Shown: positions 49,313 to 61,334, counted from the stretch's first letter. The stretch is 64,000 nt of DNA from Ralstonia pickettii (GCF_000607165.1 NZ_JFZG01000006.1:1-64000), one strand, 5' to 3'. A program made the numbers and translations. The notes: generated by a model from the sequence alone, not told the origin.

Positions 49313-50710
49313 GTGACCGCTCGCTCCTCCGCCCCCGCCTCCGGCGTTTCGCTGGCGGCGCACACGCCCGCCCCTGTTGATGTCGCCCCGATTCCGCCCA
49401 CGCCCGAACAGCAGCAGTTCGTGGACTGGCTGCGCGAGGTGGCGCCTTACATTCACTCCTTCCGCGACAAGACCTTCGTGATCGGTTTTGGCGGCGAGCT
49501 GGTCCAGGCCGGCATGCTGGGCGCGCTCGTCAACGACGTCGCGCTGTTGCATGCGATGGGGATGCGCATCGTGCTGGTGCACGGCTCGCGCCCGCAGGTG
49601 GAGGAACAGCTTGCCCTGCGCAACGTGAAAACCCAGTTCGTGGATGGCGTACGCGTGACGGACGCCGCCGCGCTGGAATCCGCCAAGGAAGCCTCCGGCG
49701 AACTGCGTCTGGACATCGAAGCGGCCTTCAGCCAGGGCCTGCCCAACACACCGATGGCCGGCGCGCGCATGTCGGTGGTGTCCGGCAACTTCGTGACGGC
49801 GCGGCCGGTGGGCATCGTCAACGGTGTGGACTTCCAGCACACGGGGCTGGTGCGCAAGATCGATGCGGAGTCGATCCAGCACTCCCTGTCCAACCGCAAG
49901 ATCGTGCTGCTCTCGCCGCTGGGCTTTTCGCCGACGGGCCAGGCGTTCAACCTGTCGATGGAAGATGTGGCAGCCAACACCGCCACGGCGCTTAAAGCCG
50001 ACAAGCTCATCTTCATCACGGAGCTGCCCGGCATCATGGACCGCGTGGGCAAGCTGCAGCAGGATCTGTCGATGGAAACTGCCATCGAACGCCTGCGCGA
50101 CGGCAGCCTGTCACACGACACGGCCTATTACCTGCAGCACATCGTCAAGGCGATGCGCGGCGGCGTGCGCCGGGCGCACGTAATCCCGTTCGCGCTGGAC
50201 GGCAGCATCCTGCTGGAGCTGTTCCTGCACGATGGCGTGGGCACCATGGTGTCGCACACCGATCTGGAATACCTGCGCGAGGCCACGCTGGACGACGTGG
50301 GCGGCATCGTCTCGCTCATCGAGCCGCTGGAAGCCGACGGCACGCTGGTGCCGCGCGAACGCCGTCTGCTGGAACGCGACATCGCCAACTTCTCCGTCAT
50401 CGAGCACGACGGCATCATCTTCGGCTGCGTGGCGCTGTATCCGTACCCGAAGGACGGCATGGCCGAAATGGCCTGCCTGATCGTCTCTCCAGACAGCCAA
50501 GGTACCGGCGACGGCGAGCGCCTGCTCAAGCACACCGAAGTGCGCGCCCGTGCGCTGGGCCTCAAGCGCCTGTTTGTGCTCACCACGCGGACGGAACACT
50601 GGTTCCTCAAGCGCGGTTTCGTGCGTGCCAGCGTGGACGACCTGCCGGAAGACCGCCGCAAGCTCTACAACTGGCAGCGGCGATCGATGGTGCTGATGAA
50701 GAAGCTCTAA
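49313..50710 (+). CDS. argA: N-acetylglutamate synthase
   Basis: First step of arginine synthesis: acetyl-CoA plus glutamate to N-acetylglutamate. The 465-residue product has an N-terminal amino acid kinase-like domain (about 40-300, with '[10 protein letters not shown]' and '[14 protein letters not shown]'), which binds arginine for feedback control, and a C-terminal GNAT domain (about 315-460, '[18 protein letters not shown]'). The GTG at 49313 gives the normal length and clears the divergent hrpA, but no ribosome-binding site is seen, so the start is uncertain. Confidence 0.93.
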   Translation: MTARSSAPASGVSLAAHTPAPVDVAPIPPTPEQQQFVDWLREVAPYIHSFRDKTFVIGFGGELVQAGMLGALVNDVALLHAMGMRIVLVHGSRPQVEEQLALRNVKTQFVDGVRVTDAAALESAKEASGELRLDIEAAFSQGLPNTPMAGARMSVVSGNFVTARPVGIVNGVDFQHTGLVRKIDAESIQHSLSNRKIVLLSPLGFSPTGQAFNLSMEDVAANTATALKADKLIFITELPGIMDRVGKLQQDLSMETAIERLRDGSLSHDTAYYLQHIVKAMRGGVRRAHVIPFALDGSILLELFLHDGVGTMVSHTDLEYLREATLDDVGGIVSLIEPLEADGTLVPRERRLLERDIANFSVIEHDGIIFGCVALYPYPKDGMAEMACLIVSPDSQGTGDGERLLKHTEVRARALGLKRLFVLTTRTEHWFLKRGFVRASVDDLPEDRRKLYNWQRRSMVLMKKL

Positions 50711-50817
50711 ACCCTTGGCGCGCGTCGTGGAATCCTAGCCCGGCGGCGCGCCGCCTTTACAATAGCGGCACCTGCGTCGCGCTTGAGCGGCGCTCCCGCC
50801 ACACAAGAGGAATCCCC

Positions 50818-51093
50818 ATGGCCCGCATGGTCCACTGCGTCAAGCTCAACAAGGAAGCCGAAGGTCTCGACTTCCCGCCCCTGCCCGGCGAACTGGGCAA
50901 GAAACTCTGGCAAAGCGTCTCGAAGGAAGCCTGGGCCGGCTGGCTCAAGCACCAGACCATGCTCATCAACGAAAACCGCTTGAACATGGCCGATTCGCGC
51001 GCACGCCAGTACCTGCTCAAGCAGACCGAGAAGTACTTCTTTGGCGACGGCGCAGACGAGGCTGCCGGCTACGTGCCGCCGCCCTCGGCCTGA
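50818..51093 (+). CDS. yggX: Fe(II)-trafficking/oxidative damage protection protein YggX
   Basis: Small cytoplasmic protein that protects iron-sulfur enzymes from oxidative damage. The 91-residue product begins '[20 protein letters not shown]', with the conserved Cys7, and has '[13 protein letters not shown]', both family hallmarks. GAGGAA precedes the start. It lies 107 bp after argA and has a strong terminator behind it. Confidence 0.96.
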   Translation: MARMVHCVKLNKEAEGLDFPPLPGELGKKLWQSVSKEAWAGWLKHQTMLINENRLNMADSRARQYLLKQTEKYFFGDGADEAAGYVPPPSA

Positions 51094-51110
51094 TCTGCCG
51101 CGACAAAAAC

Positions 51111-51143
51111 AAAGCCGTTCAGCGCAAACTGAACGGCTTTTTT
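51111..51143 (+). terminator. Intrinsic terminator of yggX
   Basis: AAAGCCGTTCAG (51111-51122) and CTGAACGGCTTT (51129-51140) form a 12-bp perfect stem with a six-base loop, ending in a run of six T's. Confidence 0.93.
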
Positions 51144-51181
51144 GTTTGGGCAACCCCAATTCAAAGTACTGCAGCAAGCAC

Positions 51182-51213
51182 AAAAAAAGCTGCCCATTTG
51201 CATGAGCAGCTTT
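51182..51213 (-). terminator. Intrinsic terminator of rpiA
   Basis: On the minus strand AAAGCTGC...GCAGCTTT (plus 51206-51213 with 51186-51193) forms an 8-bp stem followed by further T's, 19 bases after the rpiA stop. With the yggX terminator it insulates the two converging genes. Confidence 0.88.
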
Positions 51214-51231
51214 CCAATAAGCGAACAGCGA

Positions 51232-51918
51232 TCAAAAATCGCGGCGCTGCACACCCGCTTCGGTACCCAGCAGCAGCACGTTGGCACCGCGCTTTGCAAA
51301 CAGGCCGACCGTCACCACGCCCGGAATATCGTTGACGATCGATTCGAGGCCCTTCGGATCGGCAATACGCAGGCCCACCACATCGATGATCACGTTGCCG
51401 TTATCGGTCTTGTAGATCTGGCCTTCCTTGGTCATGCGCAGACGCGGCTGGCCGCCCAGCGCAGCGAGCTGGCGGGCCACGGCGGCACGTGCCATGGGCA
51501 CCACTTCCACCGGCAACGGGAATGCACCCATCGTCTCAACGAGCTTGCTGCCGTCAGCAATGCAGACGAACACGCTGGCAACCGAAGCAACGATCTTTTC
51601 GCGCGTGAGCGCACCGCCGCCGCCCTTGATCATGGCGCCCGAGGCGTCGATTTCGTCAGCGCCGTCCACGTAGACGGGAATGGCATCGACTTCGTTCAAA
51701 TCGAGCACCGTGAAGCCGTGGCCCTGCAGCCGACGCGTTGACGCCTCCGAGCTGGACACCGCGCCAGCAAAGCGCGCCTTGTGCGGCGCCATCGCGTCGA
51801 TGAACAGGTTGGCCGTCGAGCCGGTGCCAACACCCAGAACAGCGCCCTCAGGCACGTTGGCCAATACGTAATCTGCTGCGGCCTGCGCCACCAGCGCCTT
51901 CAGTTCATCCTGCGTCAT
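51232..51918 (-). CDS. rpiA: Ribose-5-phosphate isomerase A
   Basis: Interconverts ribose 5-phosphate and ribulose 5-phosphate in the pentose phosphate pathway. The 228-residue product has '[17 protein letters not shown]' (about 26-42), 'DGADEID' (about 85-91) and '[15 protein letters not shown]' (about 98-112), which contain the catalytic Asp, Glu and Lys. Divergent from tal, another pentose phosphate enzyme, with 149 bp between starts. Confidence 0.97.
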   Translation of the reverse strand: MTQDELKALVAQAAADYVLANVPEGAVLGVGTGSTANLFIDAMAPHKARFAGAVSSSEASTRRLQGHGFTVLDLNEVDAIPVYVDGADEIDASGAMIKGGGGALTREKIVASVASVFVCIADGSKLVETMGAFPLPVEVVPMARAAVARQLAALGGQPRLRMTKEGQIYKTDNGNVIIDVVGLRIADPKGLESIVNDIPGVVTVGLFAKRGANVLLLGTEAGVQRRDF

Positions 51919-52067
51919 CGCAAAAACTCGGTCGGATCGGAAAACCCGGTAGTGTACCGGATCAATGCGGTGGCTCTCGGCCGGCTGGCGGAGCCAAACC
52001 CGCGGAGTACAATCGATTCACCTTTCCACCTCCAGCGCAACGTTGGAACGTACTTCGGACTCGCTTC

Positions 52068-53027
52068 ATGACTCAGCTCGATCAACTCAAGCAGTTCACC
52101 ACCGTCGTCGCCGACACAGGCGATTTCCAGGCCATGCGCGCCTACGCGCCGCACGATGCAACGACCAATCCGTCGCTGATCCTCAAAGCCGTGCAGAAGG
52201 CTGAATATCGCCCGCTGCTGGAACAAGCCGTGCGCGACGCCCGCAGCGACAGTGTGGAAGACATCATCGATGCCGTGCTCGTGGCATTCGGCTGCGAGAT
52301 CCTGTCGATCATCCCGGGCCGTGTGTCAACCGAAGTCGATGCGCGCCTGTCGTTCGACACCGAGGCGACGGTCGCCAAGGCCAAGCATCTGATTGCGTTG
52401 TACGAAGCACGGGGCGTGGCGCGCGAGCGCGTGCTGATCAAGATCGCGTCGACGTGGGAAGGCATCCGCGCGGCGGATCAGCTCCGCGCCGAAGGCATCC
52501 GCTGCAACATGACGCTGCTGTTTTCGCTGGCCCAGGCGGTGGCTTGTGCGGAAGCGGGCGTGCAGCTCATCTCGCCCTTTGTCGGCCGCATCTATGACTG
52601 GTACAAGAAAGATGCCGGCGCCAACTGGGACCCTGTCGCGCAAGGCGGGGCGAACGACCCGGGCGTGCAGTCCGTCCTGCGCATCTACAACTACTACAAG
52701 AAGTTCGACTACCCGACCGAAGTGATGGGCGCGAGCTTCCGCAACATCTCGCAGATCGTTGAACTCGCTGGCTGCGACCTCCTGACCATCAGCCCGGATC
52801 TGCTCGCCCAGTTGCAGCAGTCCGACGCGCCGGTCGAACGCAAGCTCTCTGCGGACAATGCCAACGCCGCCAACATCGTGCGCCTGCCGGCCGACGAGAA
52901 ATCGTTCCGCTGGCACATGAACGCCGATGCCATGGCCACCGAAAAGCTGGCCGAAGGCATCCGCCTGTTTGCGGCGGACGCAGTCAAGTTGGAAGCGTTG
53001 ATTGAGCCGCTGCGCGTGGCAGCGTAA
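52068..53027 (+). CDS. tal: Transaldolase
   Basis: Transfers dihydroxyacetone units in the non-oxidative pentose phosphate pathway. The 319-residue product is of the TalB class: '[11 protein letters not shown]' (about 30-40), the Schiff-base lysine in '[13 protein letters not shown]' (about 126-138), and '[12 protein letters not shown]'. It starts at the ATG at 52068. It shares its upstream region with rpiA and converges on the sirtuin gene. Confidence 0.97.
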   Translation: MTQLDQLKQFTTVVADTGDFQAMRAYAPHDATTNPSLILKAVQKAEYRPLLEQAVRDARSDSVEDIIDAVLVAFGCEILSIIPGRVSTEVDARLSFDTEATVAKAKHLIALYEARGVARERVLIKIASTWEGIRAADQLRAEGIRCNMTLLFSLAQAVACAEAGVQLISPFVGRIYDWYKKDAGANWDPVAQGGANDPGVQSVLRIYNYYKKFDYPTEVMGASFRNISQIVELAGCDLLTISPDLLAQLQQSDAPVERKLSADNANAANIVRLPADEKSFRWHMNADAMATEKLAEGIRLFAADAVKLEALIEPLRVAA

Positions 53028-53042
53028 GAAGAACGCCGCGCC

Positions 53043-53792
53043 TTATCCCAGCATGGCGGGCAAGCACACGCCCGCCGGCTGGTGGATCACCAGATCGGCC
53101 GTTGCATCCAGCGCGCTCGGCTCCGGATTCACGACGATCACCTTGGCGCCGTGGTCCTTTGCCAACCCCGGCAGTCCGGCCGCCGGATACACCATGCCGG
53201 ACGTGCCCACCACCAGGCATACGTCACACGTGTTGGCGGCCTCTTCAGCGCGGTAGTTCGCCACGAGCGGGAGTTGCTCGCCGAACCACACCACGCCTGG
53301 GCGCAACATCGCGCCACACGTCGCACAACGCGGCGGCCTGCCTGGCACGGCCGTGGCGACATCGCATTTGCCGCAGCCACCCAGCCATTTGTTGGCGAAC
53401 AGGTTGCCATGCAGCTCGACCACGCCTTCGCTGCCGGCGCGCTGATGCAAGCCATCCACGTTCTGTGTGACGAGCGTCACCGTCTTGCGCTTGGCCAGCG
53501 CGGCAATCGCAAGATGGGCGGGATTCGGCTGCGCCTGCAGCACGCGCTCGCGGCGCTCCTGATACCAGTCCCACACCATGCGCGGGTGCTTGCGATACGC
53601 GGCCTCGGTGGCCATGTCTTCAGGATTGAAGCGCGACCACAGGCCGGTCAGCGCATCACGAAACGTGGGCACGCCGGATTCGGCCGAGACGCCAGCCCCC
53701 GTCAGCACCATAACGTGCTGGGCGGCCTCGACCCAGGCGTGGGCCTGGGCCAATGCAGCCGCATCGGAAGCGGCCGTGGGTTCGACACGCAT
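53043..53792 (-). CDS. Sir2-family NAD-dependent protein deacylase
   Basis: Removes acyl groups from lysines using NAD. The 249-residue product has 'LTGAGVSAESGVPTFR' (about 30-45), 'TQNVDGLHQRAGS', the catalytic His in 'ELHGN', and four zinc cysteines (CGKC, CATC). 'WDWYQERRERV' carries the Tyr-x2-Arg pair found in CobB/SIRT5-type enzymes, so succinyl or malonyl lysine is a likely substrate. Its ATG overlaps the rlmB stop by one base. Confidence 0.93.
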   Translation of the reverse strand: MRVEPTAASDAAALAQAHAWVEAAQHVMVLTGAGVSAESGVPTFRDALTGLWSRFNPEDMATEAAYRKHPRMVWDWYQERRERVLQAQPNPAHLAIAALAKRKTVTLVTQNVDGLHQRAGSEGVVELHGNLFANKWLGGCGKCDVATAVPGRPPRCATCGAMLRPGVVWFGEQLPLVANYRAEEAANTCDVCLVVGTSGMVYPAAGLPGLAKDHGAKVIVVNPEPSALDATADLVIHQPAGVCLPAMLG

Positions 53793-54544
53793 TACTTCTT
53801 GGCAGGTGCCGCTGCCCGCTGGCGCACAGCTTCAAACAGGCACACGCCGCTGGCCACCGACACGTTCAGGCTTTCCACGCTGCCCGCCATTGGAATGCTG
53901 ACCAGCGCGTCGCACGTTTCGCGCGTGAGGCGACGCATGCCCTCACCTTCGGCGCCCATCACGATGGCAATGGGGCCTTTGAAGTCGGCTTGGTAGAGAT
54001 CCTGTTCGGCTTCATCAGCCGTGCCGATAACCCACACGCCCCGTTCCTGCAACTCGCGCAGCGTGCGCGCCAGGTTGGTCACGGTGATGTAGGGGACGGT
54101 TTCCGCCGCGCCGCTGGCCACCTTGGCGACCGTCGTGTTGATTCCAACGCTGCGGTCCTTCGGCGCAATCACGGCGTGCGCGCCAGCGGCATCGGCCACG
54201 CGCAGGCACGCGCCCAGGTTATGCGGATCGGTCACACCGTCAAGCACCAGCAGCAGCGGCGTGCCTTCGATACCGTCGAGCAGTTCATCAAGATTGAGCG
54301 CCAGCGACAGCGACTCTGCCTTGGCAACCACGCCCTGGTGACGATCGGTGCCGGCAATCCCGCGCAAGCGGTCGGCGTCAGCAGGAATGAGGCGAACGCC
54401 CGCTGCTTCCGCCGCTTTCAGGAAATCCTGCATGCGGCGGTCGCGGCGGTTGGCCTCGAAGTAGATTTCGTCGATCGACTTGGCGCCGTGGCGCAGTCGG
54501 GCGGTGACGGCATGAAAGCCGATGAGGAGCTTGGATTTAGACAT
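53792..54544 (-). CDS. rlmB: 23S rRNA (guanosine-2'-O-)-methyltransferase RlmB
   Basis: SPOUT-class enzyme that methylates G2251 of 23S rRNA. The 250-residue product has the N-terminal substrate-binding domain ('[15 protein letters not shown]'), '[23 protein letters not shown]', and the C-terminal knot motifs '[13 protein letters not shown]' and '[16 protein letters not shown]'. It follows rnr on the same strand by 39 bp, the usual rnr-rlmB order. Confidence 0.95.
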   Translation of the reverse strand: MSKSKLLIGFHAVTARLRHGAKSIDEIYFEANRRDRRMQDFLKAAEAAGVRLIPADADRLRGIAGTDRHQGVVAKAESLSLALNLDELLDGIEGTPLLLVLDGVTDPHNLGACLRVADAAGAHAVIAPKDRSVGINTTVAKVASGAAETVPYITVTNLARTLRELQERGVWVIGTADEAEQDLYQADFKGPIAIVMGAEGEGMRRLTRETCDALVSIPMAGSVESLNVSVASGVCLFEAVRQRAAAPAKK

Positions 54545-54583
54545 GGCGCGATTGTACCCGTCTGCCCTTGCTCCCCGGCCGCT

Positions 54584-57178
54584 TTAACGCCCCTTGGTCT
54601 TATGCGAGGCCTTGCCTGCCACCTTGCGCGGCGCAGCAGTCTTGGCACCACCCTTGGGCTTCGTGCCACGCGCCGGCTGCTTCTTACGCGCCGGCTTGGC
54701 ATGGGCATGGCCCGGGGGCAGTGCACGGCCACCCGGCTCGAACACCGGCTGCTCTTCGATGACGCGATCGAGCGTCTCGTCGAACGATTCCTCCGGCTTG
54801 GCCGTACCGCCCAGCAATGCGGCCAACTGGCGCGGCTTCTTGCGGCCGACCGATGGCGCCGACGTTGCGCCGGCAGGCTGACGCGCGGTCGCGGCTTCCG
54901 GCACGCCAGTCACCTTGGCCGGGCGCAGCGCCTTGGTTGAGGGCTCCTGGATCAGGCGGAAATCCATCTTCCGGGCATCCAGATCCACGCGCAATAACTG
55001 CACGCGCACGCGATCAGTCAGCCGATAACGGATGCCCGTGCGCTCTCCGCGCAGTTCGTTGCGGGCTTCGTCGTATTGGAAGTAATCGCTGCCCAGCTCG
55101 GTCACGTGTACGAGGCCTTCCACGTACAGCTCGTCGAGCTGCACGAAGATGCCGAACGAGGTGACCGCGCTGACGGTGCCCGAGAACTCGTTGCCGAGCT
55201 TGTCGCGCATGAAGTAGCACTTGAGCCAGGCTTCGACGTCGCGCGAGGCTTCGTCGGCGCGACGCTCGTTGGCCGAACAGTGCACGCCCAGTTCATTCCA
55301 GATCGCTTCCGCCTTGGCCTTGTTGACCACCGCTGCCGGCACGCCTTTCTCGGCTTCGGCTTGCAAACGACGCGCCTTGGGCGACAGCGCGCTATTCAAC
55401 TGCACGCCCGGTGCAAGCCCAGGCACGTAACGCGTGCGGTGCAGGATCGCTTTGATGGAGCGATGCACCAGCAAATCCGGGTAGCGGCGGATCGGGCTCG
55501 TGAAGTGCGCATACGCCGGATACGCCAGGCCAAAGTGGCCGATGTTGTCCGGGCTGTAGACCGCCTGCTGCATCGAGCGCAGCAGCATGGTCTGCAGCAT
55601 CGGAGCGTCGGGGCGTACGGCCACCTTCTCCATCAGTTCGGCGTAATCGGCTGCCTGCGGTTTGTCGCCGCCACCCAGGGTCAAGCCGCTGGTTTTCAGG
55701 AAGGCCCGCAGCGCCTGCAGCTTTTCTTCCGTCGGGCCAGCGTGGACGCGATACAGCGCCGGATGTTTGTACTTCTCCAGCATCTCGGCCGCGCAGACGT
55801 TGGCCGTCAGCATGCACTCCTCGATCAGCCTGTGCGCGTCGTTGCGGGTGCGCGGCAGGATCTGCTCGATCTTGCCCTGCGCGTTGCAGACGATGTATGT
55901 CTCGGTGGTATCGAAGTCGATCGCGCCGCGCTCGCGGCGGGCCTTGAGCAGCGTCTGATACAGCTCGTACAGGTCTTGCAGGTGCGGCACCAGCGGCGCC
56001 CGTTTGGCAGCTTCCGGGCCTTTCACGTTCGACAGAATCGCCCAGACCTCGTTGTAGGTCAGGCGCGCCTTCGAGTGCATCACCGCCGGATAGAACTGAT
56101 AAGCCTTGACCTCGCCCTTGGCCGTGATCACCGCGTCGCAGACCATGCACAGACGGTCCACTTCCGGGTTCAGTGAGCACAAGCCGTTGGAGAGCTTCTC
56201 CGGCAGCATCGGGATCACGCGGCGCGGGAAATAGACCGAAGTCGCGCGATCAATGGCGTCCGCATCCAACGGGTGCCCAGGCCGCACGTAATGCGACACG
56301 TCGGCAATCGCCACGATCAGACGCCAGCCCTTGCTGCGGCCGATCTTGACGGGCTCCGCGTAGACAGCGTCATCGAAGTCGCGTGCGTCTTCGCCGTCGA
56401 TGGTGACGAGCGACACATCGCGCAAGTCGATGCGACCTGCCAGATCGACATCGCGGACCAAGTCGGGCAGCGCTTCCGCCTCGCGCTGCGTCGGCTCGGA
56501 AAACTCGTGCGGCACGCCGTACTTGCGCACGGCAATTTCGATCTCCATACCAGGGTCGTCAATCTCACCCAGCACTTCGACCACGCGGCCAATCGGTTGT
56601 ACGTAGCGGTCCGGATATTCCAGGATCTCAACGCTTACCACCTGGCCGACCTTGGCCTTGCCCTGCCCCTTCGGCGCAATCAGGATGTCGCGGCCGAGAC
56701 GCTTGTCTTCAGGCGCCACAACCAGCGTGCCGCTTTCCGACAGCAACCTGCCGATGACGCGCTTGTTGGCCCGCTGCAGGATCTCGACGATCTGCCCTTC
56801 CGAGCGCCCGCGGCGGTCGTAGCCCACGGCGCGCACCAGGGCGCGATCACCGTGCATGGCCTTCTGCATCTCACGCTCGGGCAGGAAGATATCGGGCTCG
56901 CCGTCATCGCGCACGAAGAAGCCGAAGCCGTCGCGATGACCGATCACGCGGCCTTCGATGAAATTGGGCTGGTGCGCCAGTTCGTAGCGCCCCTTGCGGT
57001 TGAGTTCGATCTGACCATCCCGCTCCATGGCGGTCAGACGCTTGATAAAGCCGTCATGCTCCTTGCGCGTGACAGACAGCGTCTTGGCAATATCGGTAGC
57101 AGACAACGGAGACCCCGACGTGCGCAGCACACCGAGGATTTCCTCGCGGCTTGGGATCGGATAAGTCGGTTGATTCAA
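54584..57178 (-). CDS. rnr: Ribonuclease R
   Basis: Processive 3'-5' exoribonuclease for structured RNA, rRNA quality control and trans-translation. The 864-residue product has an N-terminal winged-helix, two cold-shock domains, the RNB catalytic domain ('DGEDARDFDDAVYAE', metal-binding Asp residues, about 262-276), an S1 domain (about 655-740), and a Lys/Arg-rich tail. Divergent from tRNA-Leu. Confidence 0.97.
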   Translation of the reverse strand: MNQPTYPIPSREEILGVLRTSGSPLSATDIAKTLSVTRKEHDGFIKRLTAMERDGQIELNRKGRYELAHQPNFIEGRVIGHRDGFGFFVRDDGEPDIFLPEREMQKAMHGDRALVRAVGYDRRGRSEGQIVEILQRANKRVIGRLLSESGTLVVAPEDKRLGRDILIAPKGQGKAKVGQVVSVEILEYPDRYVQPIGRVVEVLGEIDDPGMEIEIAVRKYGVPHEFSEPTQREAEALPDLVRDVDLAGRIDLRDVSLVTIDGEDARDFDDAVYAEPVKIGRSKGWRLIVAIADVSHYVRPGHPLDADAIDRATSVYFPRRVIPMLPEKLSNGLCSLNPEVDRLCMVCDAVITAKGEVKAYQFYPAVMHSKARLTYNEVWAILSNVKGPEAAKRAPLVPHLQDLYELYQTLLKARRERGAIDFDTTETYIVCNAQGKIEQILPRTRNDAHRLIEECMLTANVCAAEMLEKYKHPALYRVHAGPTEEKLQALRAFLKTSGLTLGGGDKPQAADYAELMEKVAVRPDAPMLQTMLLRSMQQAVYSPDNIGHFGLAYPAYAHFTSPIRRYPDLLVHRSIKAILHRTRYVPGLAPGVQLNSALSPKARRLQAEAEKGVPAAVVNKAKAEAIWNELGVHCSANERRADEASRDVEAWLKCYFMRDKLGNEFSGTVSAVTSFGIFVQLDELYVEGLVHVTELGSDYFQYDEARNELRGERTGIRYRLTDRVRVQLLRVDLDARKMDFRLIQEPSTKALRPAKVTGVPEAATARQPAGATSAPSVGRKKPRQLAALLGGTAKPEESFDETLDRVIEEQPVFEPGGRALPPGHAHAKPARKKQPARGTKPKGGAKTAAPRKVAGKASHKTKGR

Positions 57179-57195
57179 TTTTTTCTTCTAGAGTG

Positions 57196-57224
57196 TTGAC
57201 AGGATCGCTGGATCCCGTAATAAT
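57196..57224 (+). promoter_or_regulatory. Promoter of tRNA-Leu
   Basis: TTGACA (57196-57201) is a perfect -35, followed after 16-17 bp by TAATAA/AATAAT (57218-57224) as the -10. The predicted start is near 57231, about 18 bases before the mature tRNA. Confidence 0.7.
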
Positions 57225-57248
57225 TGCAGCTTCGGTACACGCACACCT

Positions 57249-57333
<85 letters not shown>

Positions 57334-57343
57334 GAGTTTAGGA

Positions 57344-57372
57344 ACGGCGCAACGCAAGTTGCGCCGTTTTTC
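57344..57372 (+). terminator. Terminator of tRNA-Leu
   Basis: ACGGCGCAAC (57344-57353) and GTTGCGCCGT (57358-57367) form a 10-bp perfect stem with the loop GCAA, followed by five T's, 10 bases after the tRNA. Confidence 0.9.
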
Positions 57373-57708
57373 TTTTCCGCGGCCGGATTGCTGTTGTTCA
57401 GTTGCTGATGCGACATTCCGCGAAGTGCGACGTGCATTGTGTCTTGGCTATCGCGCCAGGGCCGAGCCGGGATCACCGGACTCACCTGCCCCAAACGCTG
57501 GGTGGGCTCGAAGCCCAGTGCATCCACAAAGACACACCTCGCTTCGATCAACCGCGCACCTCGCATTGGGCCACTCCTGCAAAGCCAATCCGTACGCGGG
57601 TTTCGGGGCAATATTGCGGCCCGTGACAGCAGGTTACCGAAGTGGCACGCACGACGCAAGCCGCACACGCCACTCCGTTAGCGTCTCGACGCAATCGCGA
57701 CCAACGCC
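57373..57708. other. Gap between tRNA-Leu and the phosphoribosyltransferase gene
   Basis: About 335 bases with no recognisable gene. Frames on both strands are short, lack ribosome-binding sites and, on the minus strand, run into the tRNA. I see no integrase, no repeat of the tRNA 3' end and no clear terminator. The GC content is like the rest of the window. Confidence 0.4.
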
Positions 57709-58281
57709 TCAAACTGATGGCGCCTCGCCGTTGCCGGCCGAACGTGACTTGCCGCGCTTGATCCAGGCCGCCAAGTTATGCGGGCGCAGCGTGTCGTACT
57801 CCTCGAACGGCTGATGGATCCACGGATTGGTCGCAAGAAACTGCACGGCATAATCAGGCTTGATCTTCGAGCACGCCTTGTGCCACAGCACAGCAGTACG
57901 CACGTCGGTCACGGCCGGATAGCGCTCCTTCAGGTGACGCCCAACGCGCTCCAGCGTGATGCCCGAATCCACCAGATCATCCACCAGCAGCACGCGGCCC
58001 GACAACTCGCCACGGGTCATCGTGATGTATTGCGCGATGTCGAGATCGCCCTGCTGCGTGCCAGCGGCTTCGCGATAGCTGCTGGTCGCCAGGATGGCCA
58101 ACGGCAGGTCGTAGATGCGTGAAAGCTGATCGCCAACCCGCAAGCCGCCGCGCGCCAAGCACAGAATCTTGTCGAACTTCCAGCCCGACTCGTGCACGAC
58201 GAGCGCCAGGCGCTCGATCAGGCCGTGGTAGTCATCCCACGACACCCACAGATGCGAGTCGTCGTTGATCGGCTGGTTCAT
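57709..58281 (-). CDS. Phosphoribosyltransferase (hypoxanthine/xanthine-guanine type)
   Basis: A 190-residue purine salvage-type phosphoribosyltransferase. The PRPP loop is 'VLLVDDLVDSGITL' (about 98-111), and 'KILCLARGGLRVGDQLS' is near residue 38. The product is related to Gpt/Hpt; the base used cannot be fixed from sequence. The start at 58281 follows AGAGGT; the longest frame runs 31 codons further into the purA hairpin. It follows purA, giving a purine de novo/salvage pair. Confidence 0.88.
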   Translation of the reverse strand: MNQPINDDSHLWVSWDDYHGLIERLALVVHESGWKFDKILCLARGGLRVGDQLSRIYDLPLAILATSSYREAAGTQQGDLDIAQYITMTRGELSGRVLLVDDLVDSGITLERVGRHLKERYPAVTDVRTAVLWHKACSKIKPDYAVQFLATNPWIHQPFEEYDTLRPHNLAAWIKRGKSRSAGNGEAPSV

Positions 58282-58352
58282 GGTGTACCTCTTCGTATCG
58301 TGAATGCGGCGTGAGTTGCCGCTATCGTGTTCTATGAAAAACGGCGCTCCAT

Positions 58353-58383
58353 GCAAATTCGCCCGGCGAATCACCGGGCGAAT
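58353..58383 (-). terminator. Hairpin after purA
   Basis: ATTCGCCCGG (58357-58366) and CCGGGCGAAT (58374-58383) form a 10-bp perfect stem with a seven-base loop. The minus strand continues TTGCAT, so the T-run is short and termination may be partial. Confidence 0.5.
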
Positions 58384-58398
58384 CTGGGAGCAATCGCG

Positions 58399-59757
<1,359 letters not shown>

Positions 59758-59834
59758 TTAAAAACGTATTCTACCCTTGTTGCCAGGGCCTTCCCTGGAA
59801 TTACCGGGTATTTACACAACGTTATGCAACAACT

Positions 59835-60998
59835 TCAGACCGAAGCGTTGCGGGGCTTGACGATCCAGCGACCGCCCTCTTCGACGAGTTGCCGATCATA
59901 AGCGAACTCCTCCAGATCTTCCGGGTGGCCCGGCAGCGACTGGATAACAATCTCGCCCGCCGCGCGCAGCGCAGCGATCGCCTCACGAAGCTTGGCATCG
60001 CCCGACCAGGGCGCGTGGATGGCAGCGGCGCGCGCCTCCACCGGCGAAATGCCGGCGACCTCGCGCAGATCCAGCGAAAAGCCGGTCGCCGGGCGAGCAC
60101 GGCCGAAAGCCTCTCCGACCTTGTCATACCGACCGCCACGCGCCACGGCATTTGGCACACCGGCCACATAGGCAGTGAACATCACACCACTGTGGTAGTG
60201 GTAGCCGCGCAGGTCGGCCAAGTCGATGTTGACGGTCGCACCGCCTGCGCGCTCGGCCAGCGTAGCCAAATCGTCCAGCGCACGGCCGATGGCGGGCAGC
60301 GCGGGCAACTGCTTGCGCGCACGGCCCAGCACATCGACACCACCGTACAGTGCTGGCAGCAGGTTGATGGCGTCGCGCTGCGCCGGCGGCAGATCGGCCG
60401 TGATGGCGCGCAGAGCAGGCACATCTTTGGCTGCGAGCGCCGTGAAGAGGTCATCCTGAAGGCCGACGGCAACCGGCGATTGCTCCAGCAACGCCGCCAC
60501 CACCCCAACGTGGCAAAGGTCCAGGCGTACATCGGCCAGCCCCGCGGCCGACAGCGCGGCGAGCATCAGCTCCTGAATTTCCAGATCGGCTTCCAGACCG
60601 GCATGGCCATAGATCTCAGCGCCGATCTGCAGCGGCTCGCGCGTGACGTGAAACCCACTCGGGCGGGTATGCAATACCGACCCCGCATAGCACAGGCGCG
60701 TCACGCCAGCGCGGTTCAGCAAATGGGCGTCGATGCGGGCGACTTGCGGCGTGATGTCGGCGCGCAGGCCGATGGTGCGGCCTGAAAGTTGATCGACCAG
60801 CTTGAACGTCTTCAGGTCCAGATCGTGACCGGTGCCCGAGAGCAGCGACTCGATGTATTCCAGCATGGGGGGCATGACCAGTTCGTAGCCGTAAGTACGG
60901 AACAGGTCGAGCATGCGGCGGCGCAACTCTTCAATCTTGCGCGCCTCTGAAGGCAGCACATCAGCAATGGATTCAGGCAGCAGCCAATTGGTCGGCAT
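59835..60998 (-). CDS. hisZ: ATP phosphoribosyltransferase regulatory subunit HisZ
   Basis: Histidyl-tRNA synthetase-like protein that partners the short HisG for the first step of histidine synthesis. The 387-residue product has '[17 protein letters not shown]' at the N terminus, '[13 protein letters not shown]' (about 94-106) and class II synthetase folds, but lacks the anticodon-binding domain. hisG is not in this window. The start at 60998 (MPTNWLL) is set by family length; the longest frame is 75 codons longer. Confidence 0.93.
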   Translation of the reverse strand: MPTNWLLPESIADVLPSEARKIEELRRRMLDLFRTYGYELVMPPMLEYIESLLSGTGHDLDLKTFKLVDQLSGRTIGLRADITPQVARIDAHLLNRAGVTRLCYAGSVLHTRPSGFHVTREPLQIGAEIYGHAGLEADLEIQELMLAALSAAGLADVRLDLCHVGVVAALLEQSPVAVGLQDDLFTALAAKDVPALRAITADLPPAQRDAINLLPALYGGVDVLGRARKQLPALPAIGRALDDLATLAERAGGATVNIDLADLRGYHYHSGVMFTAYVAGVPNAVARGGRYDKVGEAFGRARPATGFSLDLREVAGISPVEARAAAIHAPWSGDAKLREAIAALRAAGEIVIQSLPGHPEDLEEFAYDRQLVEEGGRWIVKPRNASV

Positions 60999-61057
60999 GG
61001 CGGTCTCGCTCGGGAGTCTTGGTACGGCAGAAATTCGTAAAAAACGCAGGCAGTGCG

Positions 61058-61258
61058 CTAGCGATGCAGCAACCGCAGGAGGATCAGTCCGATCGCCATC
61101 GACACTAAGCCGATCGCGCGAAGCTTTTCGTCCGGCAGTTCGGTCAGCGTCTGGAAGGCGCGTCGCCAAGCCCGCGGCGCCACGAACGGCAGGATGCCCT
61201 CGAATACGAGCACCAGCGCGCACGCTGCCAGCAAAACGGTGGGGAGTGACTCTTCCAT
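61058..61258 (-). CDS. DUF2065 (YjeT-like) small membrane protein
   Basis: A 66-residue protein with two hydrophobic helices (about 6-24 and 46-64) and '[24 protein letters not shown]' between them, the DUF2065 pattern. Function is unknown. It lies between hflC and hisZ, its usual place in beta-proteobacteria. A longer frame by eight codons would begin inside the hairpin region upstream. Confidence 0.85.
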   Translation of the reverse strand: MEESLPTVLLAACALVLVFEGILPFVAPRAWRRAFQTLTELPDEKLRAIGLVSMAIGLILLRLLHR

Positions 61259-61278
61259 GGGATGCGCTTGGAGAACGA

Positions 61279-61303
61279 ACAAAACCCCGGCAAGCCGGGG
61301 TTT
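61279..61303 (-). terminator. Hairpin between hflC and DUF2065
   Basis: AAACCCCGGC (61282-61291) and GCCGGGGTTT (61294-61303) are a 10-bp perfect inverted repeat with a two-base centre. The minus strand then reads TTGTTC after the stem's T's, a short T-rich tail. It may end part of the hflK-hflC transcript. Confidence 0.55.
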
Positions 61304-61334
61304 GTCCGCCTCAAATGATCAGCGACGCATTGTA

